From Baffinella frigidus (taxonomy: Eukaryota; Cryptophyceae; Cryptomonadales; Baffinellaceae), in assembly GCA_026770585.1 (NCBI GenBank), contig MU646435.1, forward strand, positions 56,795-68,355: DNA of 11,561 nt, in the 5' to 3' direction. The notes below the pieces were generated by a model. The model did not search any database, was not told the DNA's origin, and worked only from the letters and a program-made list of their open reading frames with translations. Within the stretch, counting starts at the first letter, position 1, and each line of letters begins with the position of its first letter. The translations under genes and the position numbers were made by a program. This document shows, piece by piece, positions 1 through 6,479 of the stretch.

Positions 1-76
1 TGGGGTGTGGGGTGTAGGGTGTGGGGTGTAGGGTGTAGGGTGTAGGGTGTAGGGTGTAGGGTGTAGGGTGTAGCAC
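1..76 (-). repeat. Patatin intron 4 (start): CCCTACA telomere-variant repeats
   Basis: The donor GTGCTAC directly follows exon 4 (AGCAAG|GT at 77/76). The rest, to the window edge, is a tandem heptamer array; on the sense strand it reads CCCTACA with some CCCCACA. This is a TTTAGGG-type telomere variant with G for T at one position. The intron runs out of the window, so its acceptor is not seen. Confidence 0.75.
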
Positions 77-229
77 CTTGCTCGGCGAGGGAAGATGGTC
101 GATGATGCGCGTCGGGTCAATGAATTCCCTGCAGAGTGGGGCACAGAGGTCTCAGAGGGGAGCAGTGAGAATGTTTGTGACTAGAAAGATCGAGAGCGAA
201 AGAGAGAGAGCGGTCAGGGCTCAGAGGGA

Positions 230-264
<35 letters not shown>

Positions 265-396
265 CAGCGATCGGAGCGAGAGAGAGCAAGCTCAGGGCTC
301 ATAGAGAGAGAGCGAGAGAGATTGAGAGAGATTGAGAGAGGTCAGGGCTCGGAGAGAGAAAGAGAGAGAGCGAGAGAGAGAGAGGTCAGGGCTCAA

Positions 397-429
<33 letters not shown>

Positions 430-1486
430 GGGCACCTCTCGGAGTTGCAGACGAGTTCAAGGAAGAAGCGGTGGGCCTCCGCGGCGCCCCCCCTGGATTA
501 GGGTTTAGGGTTTATTGTTTGGTGTCGAGGGTTTCGGGTTTAGGGTTTAGGGTTTAGTGGTTAGTGTGTAGGGTTTAGGAGTTGGGGTTGAGTGTTTACG
601 GTTGGGGGTTTAGGGTTTAGAGTACCCTTTCACGAAGTAGGCTCCAACGATAGCGCCCGCTGATGACCCGTAGACAACATCGAACGTATCTGTTGCAAGA
701 CACCAACCAACCACCGCACGTCACTCCAATGTTTCTGCCGAGAGAGCCCATCCACAACACGTCACTGACCCGTAGACAACATCAAATTTATGTACCGCGA
801 GGTGCGATGTGGGAGGTGCGGTGTCTGCTTAGAGGGGGTGAAAACCGTGTTCACCCCTAAGTTGACGGATTTGGACCGCACACCCAGAGCGTCACCTGGA
901 GAATAGTCGGTCAGTCCACCTGCGGCAGAGCTAGGATTTTGGTGTGCGGGGGTATTTAAAGACCTCCAACTGGTTGGGGAACTCCAACGTAGTCACCCCA
1001 TATACAGATGGGACAATCCAAAGGACCCTACGGTAGGCAATACCGTAGGGACATAGGCTGGTATCCTGACCGATTTTGGTCAGGTCGGGGGCTGACCGGT
1101 GAGGCCGTAGTCACCATGGATACAGATGGGGATTGGGGGCTGACCACACCGTACACCCTACACCCCTACACGAGTGTGGTGTGCGGACCACCAACCACCA
1201 CAAGAGAACCAAATCGAAGAATGTCAAAAAGTTGATTTCCCCTGCAGATTTCTCCTAGGGAGGGGAAATCAACTTTTGTGTTGGTTGACTTCTAGCGGCG
1301 GGTGGGAGGGTGACCGGTGAGGCCGAGCTGCTCGAGCGCAGCCGACATCCCAGCCGAGACGGCCCCGCGCATCCCCCCCCCCTCGATCACCAGCGCGATC
1401 TTGTGCTTGTCCGTGCGCGCACCGGGCTTCGTCTGGTCACGCACCCGGCTGTAGCGAGCGGGGGGAAGGGTGTTCATCGCCGTCAT
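77..1486 (-). CDS. Patatin-like phospholipase, 5' part (4 exons, 3' end outside window)
   Basis: Patatin-like serine hydrolases release fatty acids from lipids with a Ser-Asp dyad. Exons: 1486-1315, 689-626, 492-436, 128-77; all introns are GT-AG and the phases match (1, 2, 2, 0), giving 115 codons. Seen in the product: residues 29-35 KIALVIE lead into the oxyanion loop GGGMRG (36-41); exon 2 supplies DVVYGSSAGA with the nucleophile elbow GSSAG (Ser67); exons 3-4 give FFLELVCNSEREFIDPTRII, which fits the 'FidPrRll' stretch of bacterial-type patatins. The catalytic Asp (DGG/DGA) would lie beyond base 1. Start: ATG at 1486; an in-frame ATG at 1477 is an alternative. No signal peptide is visible; the N-terminus is short and basic. 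A heat-shock-element array lies 17 bp upstream of the ATG. Family assignment is confident; substrate is unknown. Splice junctions are inferred from sequence only. Confidence 0.88.
129..435 (-). repeat. Patatin intron 3: CT microsatellite with a recurring 11-mer
   Basis: A 307-nt intron, donor GTGCCC at 435 and acceptor CTCTGCAG ending at 129. Its body is (CT)n on the sense strand, so the whole intron is a long polypyrimidine tract. On the plus strand the GA runs are broken by GGTCAGGGCTC or close variants, starting near 212, 262, 290, 340 and 384 (spacing 28-50 bp). It is therefore a minisatellite with a higher-order unit and not a plain dinucleotide run. The exons on either side join in phase (GAG AG|G GAA TTC), which supports intron status. 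Confidence 0.78.
493..625 (-). repeat. Patatin intron 2: degenerate CCCTAAA repeat
   Basis: A 133-nt intron, donor GTACTC at 625 and acceptor AATCCAG ending at 493. Apart from the splice ends it consists almost wholly of imperfect CCCTAAA heptamers on the sense strand, with CCGAAA and CCCCAA variants. It separates the exon with the catalytic serine from exon 3; the junction AAA GG|G GGG is in phase. Confidence 0.8.
664..783. repeat. 18-bp direct repeat: exon 2 start and its echo
   Basis: The 18-mer TGACCCGTAGACAACATC occurs at 664-681 and 766-783, 102 bp apart. The first copy is exon 2 coding sequence (DVVYGS on the minus strand). The second lies inside intron 1 and still encodes FDVVYGS, but no acceptor directly precedes it and GTGACG follows it. 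It looks like a remnant of a short tandem duplication or a former exon edge. Confidence 0.8.
815..882. repeat. Nested imperfect hairpin in intron 1
   Basis: The inner arms GGGGTGAA (835-842) and TTCACCCC (850-857) extend to CTTAG/CTAAG with a 2-base bulge. The outer arms GTGCGGT (817-823) and ACCGCAC (876-882) also pair. It is probably another degraded miniature inverted-repeat element. Confidence 0.5.
1026..1050. repeat. Perfect 10-bp inverted repeat
   Basis: CCCTACGGTA and TACCGTAGGG flank a 5-base loop (GGCAA). It lies in patatin intron 1 and may be the centre of an old fold-back element; no terminal repeats can be assigned with confidence. Confidence 0.7.
1188..1305. mobile_element. CCACCA-family MITE in patatin intron 1
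   Basis: The left end reads CCACCAACCACCACAAGAGA followed by ACCAAATCG. The right end is a decayed inverted copy (TTGGTTGACTTC...GGTGG). Inside is a perfect 17-bp stem, AAAAGTTGATTTCCCCT (1227-1243) against 1261-1277, with a 17-base loop. It shares the 18-mer GTTGATTTCCCCTGCAGA with the member at 9826-9967. On the gene's strand the donor GT lies 8 bases before this end. It is non-autonomous and has no coding capacity. Confidence 0.78.
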
Positions 1487-1503
1487 GGACTGGCCGGTGA
1501 CCG

Positions 1504-1531
1504 TTCTAGAACGTTCTGGGACGTTCTAGAA
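1504..1531. promoter_or_regulatory. Six-unit heat-shock element array
   Basis: TTC, GAA, TTC, GGA, TTC and GAA occur at exact 5-bp steps (1504, 1509, 1514, 1519, 1524, 1529). Five of the six match the alternating nTTCn/nGAAn pattern bound by heat-shock-factor trimers. The block is almost palindromic and contains two TCTAGA sites. It lies 17 bp upstream of the patatin ATG on the minus strand, in the 5' UTR or core promoter. The pattern is seen directly; heat-induced expression is inferred. Confidence 0.72.
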
Positions 1532-1661
1532 CGCTATCCGCGGTTAATGGGGACACTAGTCTGCTCCCGCACCCGGCTTAGAGAGAAAAGTGTGTTTGTT
1601 ACGGATCGAAACCGATTCAGGGTTTAGGGTTTAGGTGCTCGCAACACACCGGGGGCGTGCC
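1532..1661. other. Spacer between the patatin promoter and the upstream gene
   Basis: No reading frame is supported. It holds two TTTAGGG units at about 1619-1634 and an 11-mer, CGCACCCGGCT (1568-1578), also found in patatin exon 1 at 1439-1449. It may carry the 3' UTR of the minus-strand gene upstream and the promoter of the patatin gene. Confidence 0.4.
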
Positions 1662-2854
1662 TCAGCGCCGCGGGTCTGATTCAGTACGCTCTGTGAGTGT
1701 TCCAGAAGCGTTTGGATTTAGTGCCACGTCACCAGTCCAAACGCAGTCGTGTCTCCTCTCGCCAGGAAGGGGCAGCACCACCAGTCTCCCAAAGTGAACC
1801 AGATCGGGTTGAACCACATCGTTTTTTTGCACCAAGGGATAACAGCCCAGCCTTTATCGTCTGTGGAATTCCCTACTGGCAGCCAGATCGATCTGGTCAA
1901 CTTCGGGTGGCTGGTGGGGGTCTAATCCGGGGACATGTTTAATAAAAAGAAGATGAATCCCTATTTGTTCACAGGAGTTGGACGAAGGTTAATTAGGGCC
2001 CGAAGTAAATTTAATTAGGGGCATAATCCGGTTTGATATGCCATTTCCTTTTAGATTAAACATGTTCCCGGATGAGGTCAGCACCTTGCGAGGGCGCGCA
2101 GCACGTCGTGCTCCCCCGTCTTGACCATGGGCGAGAGGCTGCGCGCGCGCACGCCCTGCAGAGAGAGAGAGGGAGAGGGAGGGAGAGAGAGAGAGAGGTG
2201 CGCGACATGGTCAGCCCCTCTCTCGAGAAACGCACGGACACACCGCGTTCCCCCAACGCGCTATGTGGAGACCGTGCCGCATGGTCGTGTGGGGGGGGGG
2301 GTGAAAGGGTGGAGCGGGGTTTGGCGAGGACATTGTACACGTGCTTGATCGGCAGTTTGAGGTTGTCGAGGAAGTGCTCCAGCTCCTCGGGGGTATTGGC
2401 GATTGCGGGGGCGACCTGCCGAGTTTTCGAAAAGCGAGCGTCAGACAGAGTCGAGGAAGAAAACGTGGAACATGATAAGGTCATAATCTGCAGGGAGATG
2501 GGGGACGAGGTGCAGGAAAGGTGGTGTGGCTGCACGGAATGGCGAGTGGCGCTGCGAAAAGATGCGACCCTCTGCTGATAAGGGGCGGTGAGGGGAGCAG
2601 GCCTGCTGGCGAGAGCTGTAGAACCTCTTGAGAGTTGGGCGCATGTCTGCCGAGAAACTGAACATGCGCTGGATTCTCGAGGAGAACGAGGTCAACGACG
2701 GGGCGTTCGGCGTGGAGGCGAGCAGCGGTGATTGCTGCATCACCCACGCCGATCCTATCGGTGGAGACATGGAGGGGGGGGAGAATGCGGGGTCCGCTTT
2801 GGCGGAGGGAGTGAAGGCGATGAGCAGGGCGATGCAGAAGAAGGGGATGAGCAT
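1662..2854 (-). CDS. Unrecognised gene, possible signal peptide, 4-exon model
   Basis: In-phase model: exon 1 2854-2447 (136 codons), exon 2 2415-2332, exon 3 2155-2085, then a last exon from 1757 (stop at 1718) or 1755 (stop at 1662). The start MLIPFFCIALLIAFTPSAKA resembles a signal peptide or N-terminal anchor. Exon 1 ends ADYDLIMFHVFFLDS; exon 2 contains NTPEELEHFLDNLKLPIKHV with very GC-rich third positions; exon 3 reads GVRARSLSPMVKTGEHDVLR. The intron of 31 nt (2446-2416) is short enough to be doubtful. Intron 2331-2156 ends in a CT tract plus CTGCAG. Intron 3 carries two MITEs. The middle of exon 1 (2560-2650) has weaker codon bias and may hide an intron. No family is recognised. An overlapping plus-strand frame (2628-2942) shares the same third positions, so strand choice in exon 1 rests on the downstream exons. 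Confidence 0.45.
1708..1744. repeat. 9-bp inverted repeat hairpin
   Basis: GCGTTTGGA (1708-1716) pairs perfectly with TCCAAACGC (1736-1744) around a 19-base loop. It overlaps the candidate last exon of the minus-strand gene, so it could lie in coding or 3' UTR sequence. Confidence 0.6.
1778..1917. mobile_element. CCACCA-family MITE (140 bp)
   Basis: The 29-bp ends 1778-1806 and 1889-1917 are inverted copies with about five mismatches; both contain CCACCAG and ACCAGATCG. It lies 8 bp from the TCCGG-family MITE at 1926-2072, within the candidate third intron of the minus-strand gene, 20 bases from its possible acceptor. No convincing target-site duplication is seen. Confidence 0.78.
1926..2072 (-). 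mobile_element. TCCGG-family MITE, copy 1 (147 bp)
   Basis: The terminal repeats TCCGGGGACATGTTTAAT (1926-1943) and its inverse (2055-2072) differ at one base. The whole element aligns with the reverse complement of 10163-10310, at roughly 85% by eye. Read on the gene's strand it begins shortly after the donor AAG|GTGCTG and ends CCCCGGATTAG, the same acceptor-like end as the other copy. Confidence 0.85.
2156..2198 (-). repeat. CT tract before a CTGCAG acceptor
   Basis: The plus strand shows GA/GGGA runs; on the gene's strand this is a CT-rich tract running into CTCTGCAG at 2156, directly before exon 3. It has the same design as patatin intron 3, with a microsatellite serving as polypyrimidine tract. 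Confidence 0.6.
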
Positions 2855-3106
2855 CGCGTGCGTGGTGTGGTGGTTGCGTCCGATCGTGCGCTGGAGCAGG
2901 CAACCTTGGTGGTTCATGCAAACTTGCCGTGTCTTCATCTGAGACACTCGAGACACAAGAACTACGTCTCAGAACGAGGAGGTGCTGCATTTTTCGATCG
3001 GCGTACTTTTTCAAACATAAAATACATGTAGCGGCGAAAGGTCACACATGTGTAGTAAAATTCGCAAGGTCGCGACTTGAAGGACGCGACTTGCTGACAC
3101 GAACAG
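2855..3106. other. Region between opposed genes, no clear gene
   Basis: AT content is higher than in the flanks. GTCGCGACTTG (3069-3079) and the near copy GACGCGACTTG (3083-3093) form a short direct repeat around a GTCGCGAC palindrome. It may hold the promoter of the minus-strand gene; no TATA box is asserted. Confidence 0.35.
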
Positions 3107-3587
3107 GTCCATCTATGCCCCTTTTGACCATTTTCGTGTGACGAGGGCGGGTTCAGGAACGAGCGGTCGTAAGGGTTTTCCGTTAAGCGTTTCTAAGAAA
3201 CCCCGAACCCTGAAGCTTAAACCCTTAACCCTAAACCCTAAAACCTAAACCATAAACCGTAATCCCTAAACCCTACACCCTAAACCCTACTTAGACCCTA
3301 AACCCTAAACCCTAAACCAGACGAGAAGTTATTCGGATTGCCGACTGGCACTTTTGCGGGAGACGATCAGCACCTCTTCTTCTAAAGGGAAAAAGGCCGA
3401 CTTCCAGAAGATCGACGACCTGGGGTACTTACCAGAAGTCTGGGTTCGGTTCAGACCGACGTTCACCGCATCTGCACAGGGGGCGACGATGAGAGTAGGC
3501 ACACGTAAGATCCAATTCACACAGCAGCAGGATGTGCTTGCAAGGGCAGTCCGGAAAATCGTGCTCCTGCAGGCAGATCATGAGTAA
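3107..3587 (+). CDS. Unrecognised gene, last exon(s) after a telomere-repeat intron
   Basis: The exon from 3321, after CTAAACCAG, is open to TAA at 3585-3587 (88 aa). It contains KADFQKIDDLGYLPEVWVRF and, further on, RKIQFTQQQDVLARAVRKIV, which look protein-like, but no family is recognised. A possible upstream exon 3107-3168 (frame SIYAPFDHFRVTRAGSGTSG) ends at a good donor GTAAGG, but its phase joins the other frame, HEKLFGLPTGTFAGDDQHLF, which stops at about 3385. A +1 shift near 3380 (TTCTTCTAAAGGG) would connect that frame to the long 3' frame. So either the upstream exon is wrong or there is a one-base lesion or sequence error. The mRNA strand is supported by the acceptor and by the orientation of the CCCTAAA intron. 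Confidence 0.45.
3169..3320 (+). repeat. CCCTAAA-filled intron
   Basis: Donor candidate GTAAGG at 3169 and acceptor CTAAACCAG ending at 3320. From about 3200 on it is degenerate CCCTAAA on the plus, sense strand. The end CTAAACCAG matches that of hAT intron 1 (CCAAACCAG). Confidence 0.62.
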
Positions 3588-3634
3588 AACAAACAGGGAT
3601 CGACGCCGTACGAATATCTGCTGCTGCTTGCGCG

Positions 3635-3656
3635 CGAGCGAGCGAGCGAGCGAGCG

Positions 3657-3695
<39 letters not shown>

Positions 3696-3700
3696 AAGAG
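3635..3700. repeat. Graded microsatellite (GAGC)n-(GATA)-(GA)n-(GAAA)
   Basis: Six or so GAGC units pass into two GATA units, then a long GA run, then GAAAGAAAGA. It lies downstream of the plus-strand stop at 3587 and has no visible coding role. Confidence 0.9.
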
Positions 3701-3910
3701 AACATAAGCGGCCTCTGCGCAGCCCTCCCGGTGTCTAGCTCTGGCTGAGTAAATCCGGGTGAAACTTCATCTGGAGCAAGTATCTACACAGATCGAAAGA
3801 GGACACTATCCTAGGAAGTCCATTCAAAGATCAATTGACTTGGCCCAGGGGCCGAGGAGTAATGGCCGTTTGAATGACGGGCCCGCCTCACGAAAAAAAA
3901 TCGCGCTTTA
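3701..3910. other. No feature seen
   Basis: Mixed-composition DNA with no supported reading frame, no clear repeat and an A8 run at about 3893-3900. Confidence 0.4.
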
Positions 3911-3960
3911 CAAAAAGACTTGAAATTGTAAGGGGCCCTTACAATTTTTGAGTCTTTTGC
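3911..3960. repeat. Fold-back: about 24-bp imperfect hairpin
   Basis: CAAAAAGACT (3911-3920) pairs with AGTCTTTTG (3951-3959), and AATTGTAAGGG (3924-3934) with CCCTTACAATT (3936-3946). There is a one-base loop and a small bulge. It lies just before the telomeric block and may be the core of a MITE. Confidence 0.72.
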
Positions 3961-4084
3961 AAAATCATTTTCGGCGAGTTAAAATTTTGGGCCTAAGAGA
4001 AATCCTAAGGACCTCCGGCCAGTTAGAATTTTTTGAGATGACGGTTTTGCAGATCAGCCCGCTCAAAAAACCGGTTTTAGTTTT

Positions 4085-5452
4085 TATGGTTCGTGGTTCA
4101 GGGTTTAGGGCTCATGGCAAAGGTTTGAGGGCTTGGGGCTTAGTGTTTAGGGTTTGAACCCCTATTTCCAAACCCTTGACCCTAGGGTTCAGGGTTAATG
4201 GTTAAGGATTCGGGGCTTGGGGTTTTTAAACCCTAAACCCTAACCGCAAACCCTAAACCCTAAAACCTTGACTCTCAACCCTCCACCCCAAAACCTAAAC
4301 CCTAAACCCTGAACCCAAAACCCAAACTCCTAAACTCTGAATCCTCAACCAAAAACACTACAACCTAAACCCTGAATCTTCGAGGCTTAACCCTAAACCC
4401 TAGTCCCTAGACCCTGGACCCTGGACCCTGCACCTTGCACCCTGAACCATATACCCAAACCCCAAACTTCTGAACACTAAACCCCAAACCCTGAACCTTA
4501 AACCTAAACCTTCCGGGTAGGCGCCGCGCGTGCCGATTGGTGTACCCTAAACCCCAAAACCTAAATCCTAAATTCAAAACAAAAAAACCAACCCCTCAAA
4601 CCTCAACACGAAATACGAACTCCTCAACCCTAATTCCTAATTGCTAAACGGGCTTAGGGTTTCTAAACCGTAAAACCTTGACCTTTAACCTTGGGGATTA
4701 GAGTTTCGGGGTGAGTGATTTAAACCCTCAACCCTGAGCCCCACACCCTTATCCCTTTATCCTAAAGCCTAAACCATGAACCATAAAAACTGAACCCTCA
4801 AACCCACACCCTAAGTCCCACACCCTAAACACTGAACCCTAAACCATGAACCCTAAACCATAAACCCTAAACCCTAAACCCTTCAACCCTTCAACCTAAA
4901 CCCTAAACCCTGAACCCTAGACCCGAAACCCTAAACCCTACACCCGAAAACCTCAACCCTAAACCCTGAACCCTAAACACAAACTCCTAAACCCCAAATT
5001 CTAAACCCTAGACACCACAACATAAACCCTGAATCCTGAACCCTGAACCCTGAACCCTGAACCCTGAACCCTGAACCCTGAACCCTGAACCCCAGACGCT
5101 ACACCCTACACCCAAACTCCTCAACCCTCAACCCTAGATCCTGAACCTTACATGATAAACCCTGTACCCTAAACTCTAAACCCTCAATCCTAAACCCTCA
5201 ACACAAATCCCAAACCCTAAAGCCTCAAACCCAAACACAAAATCCTCGACCATTATTCCTAATTTCTAAACCCTGAATCCTCAAATATCAACCCTGCATC
5301 CTGAACCCTCAACCCTAAACCCTTACAGGGTTTAGGAGTTTTAGGTTTTAGGTTTCAGGGGTTAGTGTTTAGGGTTTAGGGTTTAGGGTTTAGGGTTTAG
5401 AGTTTAGGGTTTAGGGTTTAGGGTTTAGGGTTTAGGGTGTAGGGGTTTAGTC
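4085..5452. repeat. Interstitial degenerate telomeric block with two strand switches
   Basis: About 4085-4227 carries TTTAGGG-like units, about 4228-5325 CCCTAAA-like units, and 5326-5452 TTTAGGG again, the last being the purest. Switch 1 (GGGGTTTTTAAACCC, 4221-4235) has the head-to-head order expected of a telomere end fusion. Switch 2 (5313-5337, CCCTAAACCC then GGGTTTAGG) is the opposite junction. A run of about eight CCCTGAA units lies at 5034-5090. A unique patch of about 30 bp (4511-4543, containing GTAGGCGCCGCGCGTGCC) interrupts the block. No gene is seen. Confidence 0.85.
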
Positions 5453-5474
5453 TCACATCGGCGTGTAGGAAAAC

Positions 5475-5494
5475 TCACATCGGCGCCGATGTGA
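5475..5494. repeat. Perfect 20-bp palindrome
   Basis: TCACATCGGCGCCGATGTGA is its own reverse complement. Flanking GGAAA and TTTCC extend the symmetry after a 2-base offset, and a direct half-copy (TCACATCGGCG) lies at 5453-5463. It sits at the border of the telomeric block and the tandem array. It may be a dimeric protein-binding site or the tip of a fold-back element. Confidence 0.75.
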
Positions 5495-5534
5495 TTTCCT
5501 CAAAAACCGCTCACCGGGTCGCCAATTCCGAATG

Positions 5535-5950
5535 CGCTCTCTTGTTAGGTCCTTTAGGTTTTGATTTCTCCCAACGTAGCCCAACGAAACGCCTTTCCGT
5601 GGAAAAGATCTGCAGAAAAAGCATTTTTGCTTTCGGATCGCATTGAGCTCTCCAGTGCAGAGGCTCGTGAAGAGGGGATACAGGGTGGTTCTCTTTAGGT
5701 CCTTTAGATTGCAATTTCTCCCAACATCTGCCAACGATACGCCGTTCCGTAGCAGGGATCTGCAGAGAAAGCATTTTTGCTTTCGGATCGCGTTTCGCTC
5801 TCTTTAGGTCCTTTAGGTTTTAATTTCCCCCAACATACGCCAACGACACGCCGTTCCGTAGAAGGGAGCTGCAGAGAAAGCATTTTTGCTTTCGGATCGC
5901 GTTTCGCTCTCCAGTGCAGAGGCTCGTGAAGAGGGGATACAGGGTGGCTC
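5535..5950. repeat. Three-unit tandem array (150 and 109 bp periods)
   Basis: Units can be aligned on AGGTCCTTTAG at 5547, 5697 and 5806. Each contains a hairpin with AAAGCA/TGCTTT arms (GCATTTTTGC at 5621, 5771 and 5880) followed by GGATCGC. Units 1 and 3 also carry a tail of about 40 bp (CCAGTGCAGAGGCTCGTGAA and on), which unit 2 lacks. On the minus strand the units encode a repeated TERRxVG...W(E/G)K...KGP motif in frame between units 1 and 2. The 109-bp step breaks that frame, so coding is doubtful. Confidence 0.85.
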
Positions 5951-5991
5951 TGTTGGGGTGCCAGTGCAGAAGTAAGGTGTAAGTAGGGTGG

Positions 5992-6067
5992 GGTTATCGG
6001 ACTTCTGCCGATATCTTATCGGAGTTATCGGCTCATATCGGCGTTCCAGCCGATAACTGCCGATATG
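5992..6067. promoter_or_regulatory. Phased TATCGG/CCGATA site cluster
   Basis: Seven copies of a (T/A)TATCGG-type site lie in 76 bp. The last four form an interleaved set: GTTATCGGC (6024), CATATCGGC (6034), GCCGATAAC (6049), GCCGATATG (6059). The first pairs perfectly with the third and the second with the fourth, and neighbours are 10 bp apart, one helical turn. This suggests cooperative protein binding, or alternative hairpins. The bound factor and any target gene are unknown. Confidence 0.5.
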
Positions 6068-6069
6068 TC

Positions 6070-6424
6070 CCTCACCCAAGGGGCCTTCCAGGGGGTGCCT
6101 CTAGGGGGGGGGTTGGTCCTAGGGACGGGGTGGAAATTCATGGAAAAGTCTCCTCTCAAAGTACCTCTGTATGGCGATCCCTAGGAGGGGGGCTCCTCTC
6201 TTTAAGTGAAGCGAGGTACCCCTGTACGGTGGTCCTCAGAGGGGGGGGGGGCGCGTTCTTAAAAGCGAGGTACAGGGGTACCTCGCTCATAAGAAACCGC
6301 CCCCCCAGTAGGACCACCATAGGCCCCTAGGCATAGGCCTACTGTAGGGTCCTAGGGGGGTGCGCTTTCTTATGAGCGAGGTACTCCTGTACCCCTGTAC
6401 GTTCTTAAAAGCGAGGTACCCCTG
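6070..6424. mobile_element. Cluster of hAT-type terminal repeats (CAGGGGTACCTCGC)
   Basis: Outward-reading ends GCGAGGTAC(C/T)CCTG occur at 6211-6224, 6376-6389 and 6411-6424, with an inward end CAGGGGTACCTCGC at 6273-6286. One full miniature element is 6273-6389 (117 bp), with ends CAGGGGTACCTCGCTCATAA and CAGGAGTACCTCGCTCATAA when both are read inward. A large hairpin, 6228-6318, joins GGTGGTCCT to AGGACCACC through AGCGAGGTAC/GTACCTCGCT. Ends starting CAGGG are typical of hAT elements, and a hAT transposase lies next door. A decayed end also lies at about 6974-6996. No 8-bp target duplication is seen. Confidence 0.68.
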
Positions 6425-6473
6425 TAAGGCGAGCAAGGAGGCAGAGAAGAAACACCAACGTACACCCTGTCAC

Positions 6474-6479
6474 TTTATT
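6474..6479 (-). terminator. AATAAA poly(A) signal overlapping the hAT stop
   Basis: On the minus strand the stop is TAA followed by ATAAAG, so AATAAA shares its first bases with the stop codon (TAAATAAA). It may be functional or chance. Confidence 0.4.

Larger units (their letters stand above)
690..1314 (-). other. Patatin intron 1 (625 nt, composite)
   Basis: Donor GTCACC at 1314 (CTCACCG|GTCACC) and acceptor TTGCAACAG ending at 690. Phase 1 on both sides (G|AT gives Asp). Contents in sense order: MITE 1305-1188; a 14-bp copy of the exon 1 end (1106-1093); a perfect 10-bp inverted repeat (1050-1026); a hairpin-rich piece (about 882-815); and an 18-bp copy of the exon 2 start (783-766). No open reading frame of note is seen in it. 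The piece near 905-936 resembles 11022-11054 (shared TAGTCGGTCA and GGCAGAGCTAG), so it belongs to a local repeat family. Confidence 0.72.

Noticed and set aside
78-335. Plus-strand Arg/Glu frame
   Set aside because: A product of the GA microsatellite; the coding strand here is minus.
2628-2942. Plus-strand 104-aa frame (MSAEKLNMRWILEENEV...)
   Set aside because: It looks protein-like with GC-rich third positions, but its third positions pair with those of the minus-strand exon, so the bias is shared. Only the minus strand has following in-phase exons. It is kept as a weak alternative.
4085-5452. A true chromosome end
   Set aside because: Units are degenerate, switch strand twice and are flanked by non-telomeric DNA on both sides, so this is interstitial.
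5547-5890. CRISPR-like array
   Set aside because: Only three units of unequal period, with no short repeats separating unique spacers, in a eukaryotic context.
5453-6079. Minus-strand frames over the tandem array
   Set aside because: The repeated peptide stays in frame only between units 1 and 2; the 109-bp step breaks it. It is treated as non-coding repeat.
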